The notes below the pieces were generated by a model. That model was not told the DNA's origin. It ran no database searches and worked only from the letters and a program-made list of their open reading frames with translations. Both the position numbers and the translations under genes were made by a program. Shown piece after piece: positions 1 to 11,651 of a stretch of 64,000 nucleotides of DNA. The DNA lies in NCBI GenBank assembly GCA_037974965.1, contig JBBPFI010000010.1, positions 372,001 through 436,000 on the forward strand, read 5' to 3'. Positions within the stretch are counted from its first letter, which is position 1, and each line of letters opens with the position of its first letter. The DNA is from Dacryopinax spathularia (lineage: Eukaryota; Basidiomycota; Dacrymycetes; Dacrymycetales; Dacrymycetaceae).

Positions 1-713
1 GCGGCGGCATGAACGGCCGTTGTCGAAGTGGCGACAGCATCCGAAGCTCCAATAGACGCGAGGACAGAGTCCACTGTGGTTGGACGAAGGTGAAGCTCCT
101 CTACGCTGACGAGCTTGCCGCTACTGGGCCGGCTACTCCTGTCAGCAATGTGGGTTTGTATGCTGTCTGCTCCAGCCGCTGCTTGAGACTTGTTGGGATG
201 GATGTCGACTTCTCCCACGTCAGGGAGAGGCAGGTTTCCATTCAATCTCGGCGCTGGAGGGCAGATATCCGCAGGATGGCCAGAAGGTTGCCTCAATTGG
301 TGCGCATGCGGCCCAGTGTTGGCAACCCGGACTAGTGACTGAGGCAGCGGCCGGGCACGAAGATGTTCCCAGTAAGTCCGCTCAATCACCCACTTTTGGA
401 TATGCTGATTGCAGTTATTGATGGCTGCATCGAAATACTGAGGAGGAACGAGAGCTGTCGGTGGAGTGAATGGGTTGACGAGAGCGGGATGAGCGATAGA
501 CGTCGATATATGCGCCTGATTTTGGGGTGGGCGAGGCGAGGGAGCGAAAGGGGGTACCGGAGCCATGGTGGGATCGAACGGCACCCAGTGATTGGGTGTG
601 ATATAACCATTGACGGAGTAGTTGGGATCCATGCCCGGAAAGGTGAGCTGAACAGGGAGAGAACGACGGGGACGATTGGCATGAGGAAGCATAGAGCGCT
701 GAGGGCGAGCCAT
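1..713 (-). CDS. Hypothetical Pro-rich protein, 5' part only (runs off left edge)
   Basis: An uninterrupted minus-strand frame runs from an ATG at 713 to the window edge (about 237 residues, no stop). The protein begins MARPQRSMLPHANRPRR and is rich in Pro, Ala, Gln and Asn. A central stretch (around residues 90-125, containing YFDAAINNCNQHIQKWVIE) is less biased and could be a short folded helix segment. I recognise no domain. The length of the open frame in roughly 54% GC DNA, the ATG and an upstream ATATAAGT box support a real gene. The 3' end lies outside the window, so total length and function cannot be judged. Confidence 0.6.
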   Translation of the reverse strand, partial: MARPQRSMLPHANRPRRSLPVQLTFPGMDPNYSVNGYITPNHWVPFDPTMAPVPPFAPSPRPPQNQAHISTSIAHPALVNPFTPPTALVPPQYFDAAINNCNQHIQKWVIERTYWEHLRARPLPQSLVRVANTGPHAHQLRQPSGHPADICPPAPRLNGNLPLPDVGEVDIHPNKSQAAAGADSIQTHIADRSSRPSSGKLVSVEELHLRPTTVDSVLASIGASDAVATSTTAVHAA

Positions 714-850
714 GTCGTCGACGATCAGACGACCCGGACGAGCGAGAAGCGGTATTTTGTGAGACGAGCGGGGAGTATAGTCCAGGCGGTATTGAGAGAA
801 GATATGGTATCGGTGGGAGGAGGAAAGCAGGACCATCGAGCCAAGCGGCT

Positions 851-858
851 ACTTATAT
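851..858 (-). promoter_or_regulatory. TATA-like box (ATATAAGT) before the left-edge gene
   Basis: On the minus strand the sequence reads GCATATAAGTAGC, about 140 nt before the ATG at 713, followed by a CT-rich stretch that would suit a 5' UTR. The same ATATAAGT core precedes the P450 gene at 51477. The rest of the 714-1070 gap shows nothing I can name. Confidence 0.4.
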
Positions 859-1070
859 GCATCAGCAGCATACATCGTACCCTCGAGGCTCCAGACCCAT
901 TCCCAAATAGGACATCCACTTCGAGCTCCGCTCCTCCGATCCCCGGCCGCGGCATTCTACGAAACACGGTGTTCAACAGCATATCCTCCAACAACCACAG
1001 TCTAAGCCAGTATATTTGAGTCAAGAAAGAGCATATCAGGAGCAAGACCGATCATTAGCGCTGAGCTTGT

Positions 1071-1715
1071 TCATCGATCGCCTTCATCGAAGGTGTCGCA
1101 GTGCCGTTCATGGCATCGCAAGTCTCCCGCATGCCGTGGCAGGAAACACATCTCGATCTCCACCATGATGTTGTTGTTCAAGACAGGCCCGAGCAAGACC
1201 ACGGCGTCATCATACCGTGCGAAGACAGTAACGTTTCCGATCAACGCAATCCGTTGCCTTTGAGCGTCGATGGTGGTCTGTGTGCGCCACGCTGTTGAGT
1301 TGCCACGTGTAAGTCGGAGGAAGCAACCTCCGGACCGAATCGTTCGCACGCCAATCACAAAACTCTGCTTTCTTTTGAAACCATTCCAGTACGATTCCAC
1401 CACAGTTTCCGCTACGGTGCAATGTGCTCTAACGCCGTCTCGAATCGTGAATGAATGACCTGCAGGTGTGCGACGACATATCTTGAAGTCCGAACATGGC
1501 CCGATAGCTCGCTGGAGGTTCTTCAAGTCGCACGGGCCCCATCTCCTCCACTCTACGCGAAAGTGCAAGCATGGACCTTACCCTTTGTTATGGGCACAAG
1601 TGCATTCGCTGGACTGATGACTGCCTGGCAGCACGATACCCGAACAATTTTCGCTATAGCGCGGTTTCCGAGATTTCGGAGGAAGGGGCGGCGTTGACAG
1701 TGGAAAGGGGAACAT
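1071..1715 (-). CDS. Small hypothetical protein with Cys/His residues, two exons
   Basis: A minus-strand frame from an ATG at 1715 (MFPFPLSTPPLPPKSRKPR) runs through a short Cys-containing segment (ECTCAHNK) and, after an intron in the 1580-1540 region, continues in a 160-residue frame ending at 1071 (..VLLGPVLNNNIMVEIEM..). The exact junction is unclear: a GTAAGG donor lies near 1581, but the acceptor that keeps frame is not obvious. Codon use and composition look coding rather than random. No family recognised. It lies downstream of SET1 on the same strand. Confidence 0.4.
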
Positions 1716-2115
1716 AGGTGCACATGTCAGAACAAGCACCCGACGATATCACCGCAGTGGAGCAATGCAACAGGGAGGCGGAGGGGCAGTCTCAGCGGTA
1801 TTCCGCAGCCCAGCGAACAGATGAACGGGCGATTGAGTGACATCTATTCTGAAGGTGAGAGAGCCAGATGCCGTCATCATTGAAGGTACAATACAGCTAC
1901 ATGCATGATGAACACAGGAACCCGAAAGCGAGAATAGAATAGAGTACGTCAGAGGAATAGAATGAGGATAAGGAGACGGATAAAAACAATGGTGCGAAAA
2001 GAAGACAAAAACATGAAGGGAATCCGGAGGCCGACGATGAACACGTTCGGCAATATTAGGACACGGCAGGTAAGTTGGCGGTTCAGATGCAGGCACGCTG
2101 GTAGTACGCGGAGGT

Positions 2116-5100
2116 CTAGTTGAGGAAGCCGCGGCAGCGTTCCGACCCACACAGACAGGGAATCTTTTCCTGCTCGATGGGGAAATGATAATCTAAGATA
2201 GTTATGAGCATACGGTACATGCAGGAGGGGATGCTACAGGACGCACCGTAGGTAATTTCCTCGCCAGGTTCGATAGGCGTCTTGGCGTAGATGACAATCT
2301 TCTTGGCTCCGTTGATGGTAATAATGCGAGCCGTGCAGTTGGGACTGCAAGAGTGATTGATTAACCGCCTATAGTAATAATCCGATCAGTAACTGAATAG
2401 GGCACCGAGACATTGCAGACGCACCCAATATTGCCCTTCATCGTGGCATCCACCACCAAATCATCGTCAATCCTGAACAGATAGCTGCTTCCGATCCCCT
2501 GCCTCTCATAGACCTTCTCCCTCTTGTCCGCGACTTGTTGCCGGATAACCTCCCCAACGTACTCGATGACCATATCACCAGCCGGGATGTACTCGAGAGC
2601 ATACAATCCCCAATCGTGAATGGGCGAGCGAGCGAACTTGAGCTCCTTCTTACGGGCGCGGAGCTGATTGAAGGCGAACAACTCGCTGCTGGGTGCAGTA
2701 CCACCACGGACGCGCTCCATGTCCATGGCGATAGCGCGAGTGGCATTGCGGTTAAGGTTGCGGTTTGCGCGGGACGTGATACCCTTATTGCTGCGGCTTT
2801 TCGAGGCATCGCTGGTCTTTGGCACGTCCGCAGCAGTAGTATTTCGCTGAGGCAGGTAGGTCGCCTTGAGAGCTTGAGGGATCTTGTAGTAGCCCTCTGT
2901 TCTGGCAGAGCCGCTGTTGCGAGTGGGCAAATCGGGATGGCGCGGTGGTAAACTGACCGCGTGCTCCGCGCTGTCCACGTCAGGGGTTTCTGGCTCCGGT
3001 GACCCGCCACCATTGAGCAGAAGCCGCAACTGATAGGCATCTTCCTCGTCCTCAAAGCCAAGCTTGTACAAGTCAAGCTCGCCCGCGGCGTCCAGAACGT
3101 CGATGGCGGAAGCAGCGGGGGACACCATCTTTCGCTTCTTTGCAGGACGTACATCCTCCTCTAGCAGCGCCTGGTCTTCCAGTTCCTCCGCCAGCGTTGT
3201 ACCATTGGACTCGTCCGTCGGAGATGGTACAGTCTCGACCTTGCGCTTGCGGCTCGTGCTCTTCTTCTTGGTGGGTGGAGCAGGAACAGAGACCGGGGCA
3301 ACGGGTGATGGTGGAAGCACATCAACGGCCACAGCTGGCGTGGGCGCAGGGGTCTCTTCTTCGCCCTCGCTGTCGGTGAAGTCGATATTCGCCTTTCGCT
3401 TCTTACTCGCCCTCTCGCCGTCCGGTTCCAGCGACGAGGCCTTCCGCTTCTTCAGCGCCGTCTGAATGAGGTCCTCTGCAGCCTTATCATCGTCAGACTC
3501 TGGCTCGACCTCCATAGGCTCCACCCCGGCTGGCTGGAGTGCACTCGTCACCGTAGACTCCGCCGCGAGTTTTGCGTTTGCTGGACCCTCATCGCCCGTC
3601 GTCTTGACTGCAGACTCTTTCTTGGCAGGGCGCTTCTGGTCACCGCCCTTCTTCATAATCTTCATGCCCTTCAGAGCCTTCATGTCGAGGAAACGAGGAC
3701 CAGCCGTAGCTTGAGCCGCGGGTGCCTGGCCAACCGCTGCCAAACGCTCCTTCTTCTCAGCGCGGAACTTGCGAACGGTCTCCAGGATAGTACCTCTCGC
3801 GAGCTCCCGAATATCCTTGCGCACCAAGCGCTTCAGATCCCCCTGTAACTCCTCAGCAGCCTCTTTGATAATGCGATCTTGTTCGACCTTCTCCTCGTTC
3901 GGATCGGGCGGTTGCTGAACAGAGATCTTGGCGGAGGAGACGGACGACGGAAGGCGTAAGGAGGCTGAGGCGGACGTGTGGGACTGCTGGGCATTCGTTA
4001 AGACCATCTGAGCGCGTGCTGCAGCCGTACGGGTGGCGAAGGTGACGTAGACATTGACACTGTCGGTGAGGACCTGATCGAAGGTTAGGCGCATATACTG
4101 AGAATATGGACGGCATCGTACCTGTTCAACGCTAAAGCGGTCGAGGACGTTGCTGATCTCTCTAAGATCGGTCTCGTCGTCTACATGAGCAGCTTCAAAA
4201 ACGAGGTGATCGAAGCGATTTTTAGCAAGCTCCTTTCGAGTTTCCCGTTTCTTGCGCGCAAGCTCGGCTTCTTCCCTCGCGATCTCGCCCGGGCTCTTCT
4301 TATGCTCGGCTAAGGTCGCTGGTGTCGAACTACCCGTCCGACCGTCGCCCAAAGGTGTTTCTAAGCCTAAGCTGGGCCTCTCCCGCTCCAGTTTCCGCGC
4401 ATTCATGAGCTGTTCCTCTCGCGCCTTTTCCCTTCGTGCCTTCTCTTCTTCTCTCTTCTTGCGACGTTCCTCCTCCCAGGCCTTCCTTCGTCGAGACTGC
4501 TCAGCCTCATACAGTTGCTTGTGCTCTTTACCAGATTCGTCCCATGACCCTTTGAACTTGGTTATCCACTTTTTGCTACCGTCGGGAGGATCCCAGTTGC
4601 CCAGAGGGAAGAATGGGGCGACCCCCTTTTCCGCAGCCCTACCTAGGCGAAACGCTTCGGCAGAAGCCAGGCAAGCAGCGGCAGCTTGAGGCGAATGAAA
4701 CTTAATCCACAGCAAACCGTATGCCTGTCCAGTACTGGGGTCGTAGGGGTAGGTGAAGTCTTCCAGAGGGCCGAAGGTGTTCTGCAAGTGGCGATGAAGG
4801 GTAGCGCTGGGAAGTACAGGTGGGATATTGACGAAAGAGAGAGCGCATGGGGGAGGCGGCGTCGGTTCGCGCTTGCGCTGAGGAGCATTCTCGGGATCAT
4901 GCTGAAAGAAGACGGTTAGGCTGAGTTCAAGTAGCATATATCCGCATAAACGCCTACCGGATACTCTATCATGTATGCGTAGTCCCGATATCGTCCTCGT
5001 CCACGTCCAAGCTTTTCTTCTTGACTCAGTAAACGGCGCGGATCTTTGGGTTTGGTACTTTGCAAGCCATCGCGGCCATACCGATATATGGGTTGCTTGC

Positions 5101-5930
5101 CTATTAAAAATATGAGCTTCGAGACGCGGGACGCGTGCTCTGACGCGCTCACCCTTGGTGTCCTTGAACATCGGCTGTAATATAGGATCGTAAGTCACAA
5201 AGTAGTCCTTCTCCCTTGGAGGTGTAGGACTGCGTGGAGGCTCCATGATGGGTTCAGGGGGAGGAGGGGGAGGAGGAGTGGATGGAGGAGGAGGCGGGGC
5301 GGGATCATCATCAGGCGAAGGTAAGGGTGGAGCGGGTTCATCTGGTGGGGGAGGCTCTGGAGGACATGGCGGCGGTCGCGTTGTAGGTTCTGGTGGTAAG
5401 TGGCTACGAGAAGGTGTTCTGGGCGTAGGATAGGTGAAAGCGGCAGCGGCAGATGCGGAAATGTGGTGAGTGCTGAGGGGTTGTGCAGCCGGTGCCATAA
5501 TGGTGACAGACGAAGATTGCACTTTGCGGCCTACCTCGTGCCCATGTATTTTGAACTTGAGCACAGATCGCTTCGACGGGCCAGTGGGCGCGTCGGGCGG
5601 GGGTGCAAGAGTCGGTGGTAGACTATGGATGGGCGGCTGTACGGACAAAGGGGACCGTTTGAGAGGGATGGAGATATGTCCGCGCAGGCCAAAACCGCCT
5701 TGCGGATTTAACAAAGACTGCTTTGGCTGGTGTTGGCTCCCTTGCTGATCCAATTGTCTCTGCTGCTGCTGCTGCTGCTGTTGTTGCCGCAGAGCGCGTG
5801 GGCCCGTCGGTAAGGGGGGCCCGCCCGCGCCAAGGGCAGCCGCCTTGAGAGCCTGTGCGTTGCGTAACGCTGCTGGCCCTGTCGGCGGTGCCCGTAACGG
5901 CGACGGGTGGGCTGGACGATGTGTTGACAT
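2116..5930 (-). CDS. SET1: Histone H3 lysine-4 methyltransferase Set1 (COMPASS catalytic subunit)
   Basis: Set1 transfers methyl groups from S-adenosylmethionine to histone H3 Lys4 in the nuclear COMPASS complex. Reading out five introns (5152-5101, 4957-4902, 4121-4074, 2424-2369, 2246-2193) gives about 1,182 residues. Order: a poly-Gln run near residue 50 and Pro-rich tracts; an RRM near 328-400 (FVNIPPVL.., YGLLWIKF); a second RRM-like segment near 540-610; charged Lys/Glu linker; an n-SET region; a SET domain near 1045-1165 with [15 protein letters not shown] and NHSCSPN; and a post-[14 protein letters not shown] at the C-terminus. The catalytic and zinc-binding motifs are all present. 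Start chosen at the ATG giving [10 protein letters not shown]; an open frame continues upstream without clear need. The 48-nt third intron is a multiple of three and lacks a stop, so retention would not break the frame. Confidence 0.95.
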
Positions 5931-6966
5931 CGTCGCAGCCGATGGATGGATGGCGAGGAGGAAAGGGGAAGGGGAGGAAGGGAGGGGGCCAGCAAACTGC
6001 ACTGAGGGTTGCGCGCGGGAGGATGCTCTGAGACGGACGATGAGGACGAGTGTGCACGGTGTGGGAGTGGAAGCAGCGACGGGGGCTGTCGACCAATCAG
6101 GTTCCTTCCGCTGCACAGCCAGCGACAACTCTGTGACGGTGAGCAGGCGATGGGGCCTCCACTGCCTTCATCTTCTCGACTTAACAATGTCTAACAACTA
6201 TACTAACAATGCTCAACTATCGGTGATGTGGCCTACGGGGAGGGAGGACGCGCCTCTGCGATGATGGTAATGACTCTTCCGGAGGAACGGGTCCTCTGCA
6301 CATGCCGGCCTTCCGAGGAAGAATCCCGATACCCCAAATGCTGTGATTGGCTTTCCGATCAACCCGGCGCACGGTCCACCTGATCCGCTCTGTTCCTTTG
6401 GAGAAGCATTTCGATTACGACCACCATCTCAGCGATGTCCGACACTCCCAATCCATCGCTCCAGACGCCAGAAAACTACGCTGCGCAAGTGGATTGACTT
6501 TTTTTCTCGCTGTTGTTGGGTCGTGCTGGCAAGTTGGCTGTACACATTTGCCTGCGACCATCCAGGCGGGGTGACGGGTCAGTGAAGTCCGAGGTTCGGA
6601 TAGTCAAGAAGATACATCTTGGCCGATCAAGTCAACCATGCCTTTTTCTGGATTGTTTGAGGTGCCACGGATCGACGGACGACTGCCGATGAGTGTGGCC
6701 ACAAACATAAAAGGGGACGTGGGATTCGTGAGATGGATGTGCATCCGTACGAGGACTATCGGTGTCCTTCAACAAGGTCATGAAGAGAAGACCCCCGCGA
6801 GCATCTGTTTTTGTGAGCCCCTCCAGCCACCGCATGAGGCCCTCGCACTGACGTGAGCATCGTGATAAGAGAGTATATTGGTATAAGATACAGGCAATGC
6901 GAGCTCATAAAATAGAAACAATCTTGTGCACAACATGACCACGGATAACACTCGTGAACTGTCCAC
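5931..6966. other. Intergenic, about 1 kb
   Basis: Lies between the SET1 start and the stop of the four-TM gene, both on the minus strand, so it should hold the SET1 promoter and the four-TM gene's 3' end. Short frames on both strands have biased composition and no consistent splice pattern. I see no gene. Confidence 0.5.
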
Positions 6967-8049
6967 TCAGATATCCTCCGGTCGCCTCTCCTGGATCCTC
7001 GGACCAGCAAGATCCGTATCGCTCGCCGCCCACGCCTCTCTGTCAGAACCATACATCGGCTGGTGCTCATCATGCCCTCCCTTCTCGACCGGTGCCGCCT
7101 GCTCCATATCCTTCGCATACTTTGGCGGCATATTGGTGTCGTAGGGTGGGATGAAGGCGTCCGCATTGTCCGCGAAGGGGTTTTGTTGTGGGTAAGGGCC
7201 AGGCGGAGCGTCGTATCGCGGCTGTCCGTTGGGATAGAAGGAGCCCATGCGGATCGCATCTGCGCGAGGTGGTGCAGACCTGCCGTACGAGGGATCGAGC
7301 ACTTGATACGACCATGCAATCGCAATGGCTAGGAAGATCGCGCTCGCGACGATGGCAGCGATGAACCAGATGATGTCCGTCGCAGACTGACGGGTGAACG
7401 CGTTGTTGCAGAAGTTTGCTGCGTCCGACGCGGACAGTGTATGTTCGCTGTACCCGAACCAGAACGGATTGCCGGTGAAAACCGTGAGATTTGTGACGGC
7501 CGTTTGACATTCATCGAGGATTTGGGACTTGAAGCGGAAGTGTGCGATGACGATGAATAATTGACCAGCGCATAGTGTGAGTGCGGCGATGATGGAGGTG
7601 TACGAGAAGATGCGAGCAAGTGTTGGACGATTCTATCAAGAATATTAGCTCGGTCCACTAACAATAGGGTGACATGCTTACGGCAAACGCAACGCAGAAA
7701 CCGACCAACATCATCGCGGCGAATGCGCACATTAGAGAGCCGATTATGATATCGAAGGTGACCAGCGAGCTTCCACCATTCACAGACCGGTCAAAGCTGA
7801 TATCTCGGAATGATTGTACTCCACTAACGGGGTGTTAGCGCTCATTCAACCCTTAGACAGACAAACAACATACAATGCTAATCCCCATGCTGCGCCGAGC
7901 TGTTTACCAGACATGAGCCACAATTCACAGATCGCAGCTGAAATTTCACGTACAATTGTAAGAATCATGATGAAGGCCTGTAACGGTGCTCGCTGCATGC
8001 TTGCGAGCACCCGGCTGTTAGGCATTTGCGGTGGTAATCTGCTCGACAT
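6967..8049 (-). CDS. Fungal four-TM membrane protein with cytosolic Pro-rich tail
   Basis: Starts MSSRLPPQMPNSRVLASMQR and, after removing two introns (donor near 7875, GTATGTT; donor near 7682, GTAAGC), encodes about 330 residues. Four hydrophobic segments are visible: AFIMILTIVREISAAICELW, then FDIIIGSLMCAFAAMMLVGF, then IIAALTLCAGQLFIVIAHF, then IIWFIAAIVASAIFLAIAIA. Between the third and fourth lies an extracellular-type loop with two Cys and an N-glycosylation-like NLT. The last roughly 110 residues are a hydrophilic tail rich in Pro, Tyr and Asp. The layout resembles fungal tetraspanin/SUR7-like plasma-membrane proteins, but I do not see a diagnostic motif, so function is not assigned. 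Confidence 0.7.
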
Positions 8050-8938
8050 CTCGTTCCGCTAACGATGTTTCGTACAACACAGTCGCGCTTAGAGGAGATC
8101 AAGCAAAGGGCGGAAAGTGGGTGTGGTTGGGTCGTGAAGATGGTCTTATAGTCAACGTCTGAAACGCACCAGGCGTGGTCGTATATAATGTGTGTGGTCC
8201 GGAGCAACTCGCCTCCGTTTCGAGGCGTGTGACGTTGGCCGAAGCGGCAGCGAGGCGGTGCAGGCCAAGTGAGTCGAATATTCAGTCGTCGGCCAAGCTA
8301 TCCAAGGCACAGTCGACCGTCGCACTGCGTTGCCTAATATGCAAACAAAGGTTTCGAGCGCGTTCGAGGGATTGTACTGGATGGTTCGGTCGAGGTTGAT
8401 GGTTGCCTCCCTGTGATTGGCTGCGGAGGGGTCGTATGACGAAAGCGCCCAGCATGAGCGCCCGGCCGCGGGACTGGTTCCTTGGCACCATCGTTGTCTC
8501 GCCAAAATTCCGATGGCTGCGCACTAGTCGTCTCTGCCTAATATTTGTCTAGTACTGTCTCTCAGCTGAAGCATTGTCTGCTCGTAAAGATGACCTACTG
8601 CTCTCGATCATGACTTCGAGTTATGGGAGCCTGGCTCTGTATACGTTGTCTGAACCACCTCCTCGATGATCGATGTACCATAGGGCTGCCGATCAAAGAT
8701 GTTGATCCATAGGTGATGCTGCTTCGATGGCCTCAAATGTGGCAAGCACCTAACCCAAAATGGTCGATCAACCGTTGGATAGCCATCAGGCAGCAGATTC
8801 TCTCGTCTGCTAGTCACCGCCTGCCGTTCGCCACATTCTGTCTACACGTCGTCTCGACAATAATCTCTCTCTACAGCTCATCATATAATCCATCGACGTT
8901 CTTTACTTGTACAACATTAATAACCGGTTCTAGGCCAC
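8050..8938. other. Divergent intergenic region with a TATA-like box
   Basis: About 890 bp separate the start of the minus-strand four-TM gene (8049) from the plus-strand gene at 8939, so this should be a shared bidirectional promoter. A TCATATAATC sequence at 8881-8890 lies about 50 nt before the plus-strand ATG and could be its TATA box. No gene is evident. Confidence 0.45.
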
Positions 8939-10225
8939 ATGTCCTCTCCTAGCCCTTTCCTCTTCTCGCCTCCGCCCCTCCAGACAACGTGTACCGCTGC
9001 CTCACCCGATCTTCTCAATGGATCGTCTCCTGTGGATGCAGTAGCGTCCAACATGCTTGCCACGTACGCTGCGGATACCGACGACTTGGAGACAATTCTC
9101 CGCGCATTTGACGACGCCGGCCCGCTCCAGGAGCCCACTGTTGCCAAACACGAAGTCGAAGTCGCTCCCAACGCCAGTGCTGAGCAGGTCCCACCTTCGC
9201 CAGTGAGGCCCACCAAGCCAGCGAAACAGATCCCAACAATCAGTTTTCCCGCTCCGGCATTCTATATCGACCCTATGCTCTCGCTCCCGACGCCAGTCGA
9301 TGACAAGGGACCTCCGGCCCTTGATATGAGCGCATATATGCGCACCAATGTCCACAAACGACCTGAACTCAGCTTGCCAACGCCAACCAAGGACAATGAC
9401 CAGCCCATCAAGATGGTGGCCCAACAACCTGGGCCTGATGGCGTCCTGGCGGGCATATGTGCGGACCTATTTAATGGGACGAAGCAGTCGATCTCCGCTG
9501 GGAGTGCCCTCGATCTGTCGATATTGGCGATGTCGAGGTCGTCAACCAACGCCTCGACTGATTCCTCGACGTCCAGCTGTACCGCCGTCGATCAGTCCCT
9601 AGCGGGAATGTCTGAACCCAAGATGCTTGTGTCTTCACCTGTGGAGGATATCGCGCTCTTCCAACCCGGTCCTACTTCAGGAGAGGCTACTGCTCCCCAA
9701 CCTCTAGCACTGGTCCCCGGCTTTCCAAGCCACCTTCCCCTCTCCTATCCCGCGAAGTCTGGTGTAACAATCCTCAATGCCAAGTCCGAGCCGGTTGGAT
9801 GGGATTGCGGTCCTGCGACCCTATCCATGTACGAGTTGAAGTATGGAGCGCCAGCAGCCCATCTTAACAGAGACGTCCAATCGCATGTCCTGGGCGGAGC
9901 ACCTCCGATGTCGGTGAACTGGAGGTTGTACGGAGACGGACGATTCGGCACCAAGCGCATGCAAGAGACCGTCAAGACCGAACCAGTCGACATCAACATG
10001 CTAGCCGCGCCTAGCAGCTCCAACATTCGCAAGATCGCCCCTCGCAAGTCCCCCTCGCGTCCAGCCGCTCCAGGCAAGCCCGAGCCATCCGAGGACGAAG
10101 CGAAAGACATGTGGATGCGCTATTTTGTTGCTTTCCAGCAGTTTAGGCTCCTCGGTCTGCCGAGCGTTATGGGTCCTTGGGAACCGGAGTGCAAGTGTCC
10201 TTTTGCTGAGAAGACGGAGGGGTAG
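8939..10225 (+). CDS. Hypothetical Ser/Pro/Ala-rich protein, 428 residues
   Basis: A single uninterrupted exon from an ATG in good context to a TAG. Most of the protein is low-complexity (Ser, Pro, Thr, Ala), typical of a disordered nuclear or regulatory protein. Three short repeats of a LSLPTP(V/T) type occur in the first 150 residues. The last 40 residues (DMWMRYFVAFQQFRLLG.. then PWEPECKCPF) are compact, aromatic and contain two Cys, and may be the conserved part. There are no transmembrane segments and no signal peptide. I do not recognise the family. Confidence 0.7.
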   Translation: MSSPSPFLFSPPPLQTTCTAASPDLLNGSSPVDAVASNMLATYAADTDDLETILRAFDDAGPLQEPTVAKHEVEVAPNASAEQVPPSPVRPTKPAKQIPTISFPAPAFYIDPMLSLPTPVDDKGPPALDMSAYMRTNVHKRPELSLPTPTKDNDQPIKMVAQQPGPDGVLAGICADLFNGTKQSISAGSALDLSILAMSRSSTNASTDSSTSSCTAVDQSLAGMSEPKMLVSSPVEDIALFQPGPTSGEATAPQPLALVPGFPSHLPLSYPAKSGVTILNAKSEPVGWDCGPATLSMYELKYGAPAAHLNRDVQSHVLGGAPPMSVNWRLYGDGRFGTKRMQETVKTEPVDINMLAAPSSSNIRKIAPRKSPSRPAAPGKPEPSEDEAKDMWMRYFVAFQQFRLLGLPSVMGPWEPECKCPFAEKTEG

Positions 10226-10512
10226 CAGCAGCGCCGTGTGCGCAATCGGCAAGAGGATGACTTGCGACACGCCGAGGCTTGCGGGTGACTGGTTGTATTA
10301 CAGCATCACAAATGTCAGCAGCGCATATAATAGCATTCTTGGCAGAAGTTCAGTAGACATGATGTTCAGGCAACAGGCTGTGAGACGGACTCGTGCTGGT
10401 GGTCGTTTTCCACTAGGGAAAATCTGCTTCCGCTCAACGACGCTTCGGCGACGAAGCCCACTAAGTTCGTGTCTACTGCTCGTTCCAGCTGCTGCTCACT
10501 TAGCAAACAACC

Positions 10513-10898
10513 ATGCCTCCTTCACGAACTACTCTTCGACATGCTATGCGCCAACTGGCACTGTCAATGCCTGTCGATCCTCTAAAACCGCGATTCCAGC
10601 TCTCCTCACTGGTGGAATCCATCGCCTCACATATGCCCGCGACGCGCAAAGCAGCCGAAGCTGTCGAATCTATTCGGGCGCTGCAAAGAGATGAGCTGAA
10701 GAAGATGGTGCGTGAAGCCCTGACGAGCATGTGGTGACTAGAACTAACCAGCGGTCCTGCTTGCAGTATCCGCCGGGCGAGAAGACCCTCTATCCTGCTT
10801 CTTATCCCTTGCATTATGAGCGCCTTGCGGAGGGCATCGAGAAGGCCAGTAAGGGTATCGCACGTCCGTGGTGGAAGAGGTTCTTCAATATCTGGTGA
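10513..10898 (+). CDS. CBP6: Cbp6/UQCC2-like mitochondrial complex III assembly factor
   Basis: Two exons (10513-10707 and 10767-10898) give 108 residues. The N-terminus is basic and amphipathic (MPPSRTTLRHAMRQLAL), as for a mitochondrial protein, followed by helices. The C-terminal part contains GEKTLYPASYPLHYERL and ends near ARPWWKRFFNIW. This matches the remembered pattern of yeast Cbp6 (GDKLYKPAGNPQYYQRL and a C-terminal basic/aromatic end). Cbp6 with Cbp3 binds mitochondrial ribosomes and newly made cytochrome b. Assignment rests on the C-terminal motif, size and predicted location. The intron has a clear GTGCGT donor and TTGCAG acceptor. Confidence 0.65.
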
Positions 10899-11602
10899 AG
10901 ATGAGAGGGAGGACATTGGTGCTGGCCGTTATGCGTGCCAAATGCGAGCGTCGGATGAGGGCCGCATACGATGCATGCGGCAGAGGTACGTCTGTTGCCG
11001 AGATTGACGAAAAGGATATTGCTGATCACCGCTGAAGGGATTAGATTCGTGCAAGCGCAGGGATGGAACGCGATAATATCGCGAAATGGGAAGACGGGGT
11101 TACCTTAGAGGATCAGCACGGCGTCCACATATTCAACCACGGGCGCCGCTGAGCTCAAGCTCCAGCCAGCAACAGCCATATTTTCCACATTCATGTATAC
11201 TATCACAATGCAATCGGTATCAAGATCATGCTGAACGCGTCCAGCCACGAATTCCGGGATTATGCATTCGAACCCTGCCACGTAAAGAGCCCATTCTCTC
11301 TTGTTCGGGTGGGAAGGTCGGGGACGATAAGAAGCCCTGAGACGAGAGGCCGCAGGAATCTGGCAACATTCGCACACCCGATATTCCGCTTGTTCGGCCA
11401 AGTCATCGACTTGTCACATCGTCTTCTCCGTGGACTTGCGCAGGAGAATATGAGGCTACCGCTAACTGGCGAATATCTCTCTGGCCGACAGGCGAATCGT
11501 CGAGAGCCCGAGGTAGAGAGTGATTGCTGCATTGTGATAGCCATGGAGCATGAAAATGACAGTCAGTATCATATCTCGAGGGCAAAAGTCGCTCACTACT
11601 CG
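10899..11602. other. Intergenic, no gene seen
   Basis: About 700 bp between the Cbp6-like gene and the F-box gene's promoter. Open frames exist on both strands but lack convincing starts, splice signals or recognisable motifs. Confidence 0.4.
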
Positions 11603-11612
11603 TGCATATAAT
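11603..11612 (+). promoter_or_regulatory. TATA-like box (TGCATATAAT) before F-box gene
   Basis: The sequence TGCATATAAT lies about 40 nt before the ATG at 11652. A similar CATATA core sits just before other genes in the window (8881, 39793). Confidence 0.4.
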
Positions 11613-11651
11613 GTCCAGATCAGTCGCCTCTTATTTGTGAGTGCAACCTCA

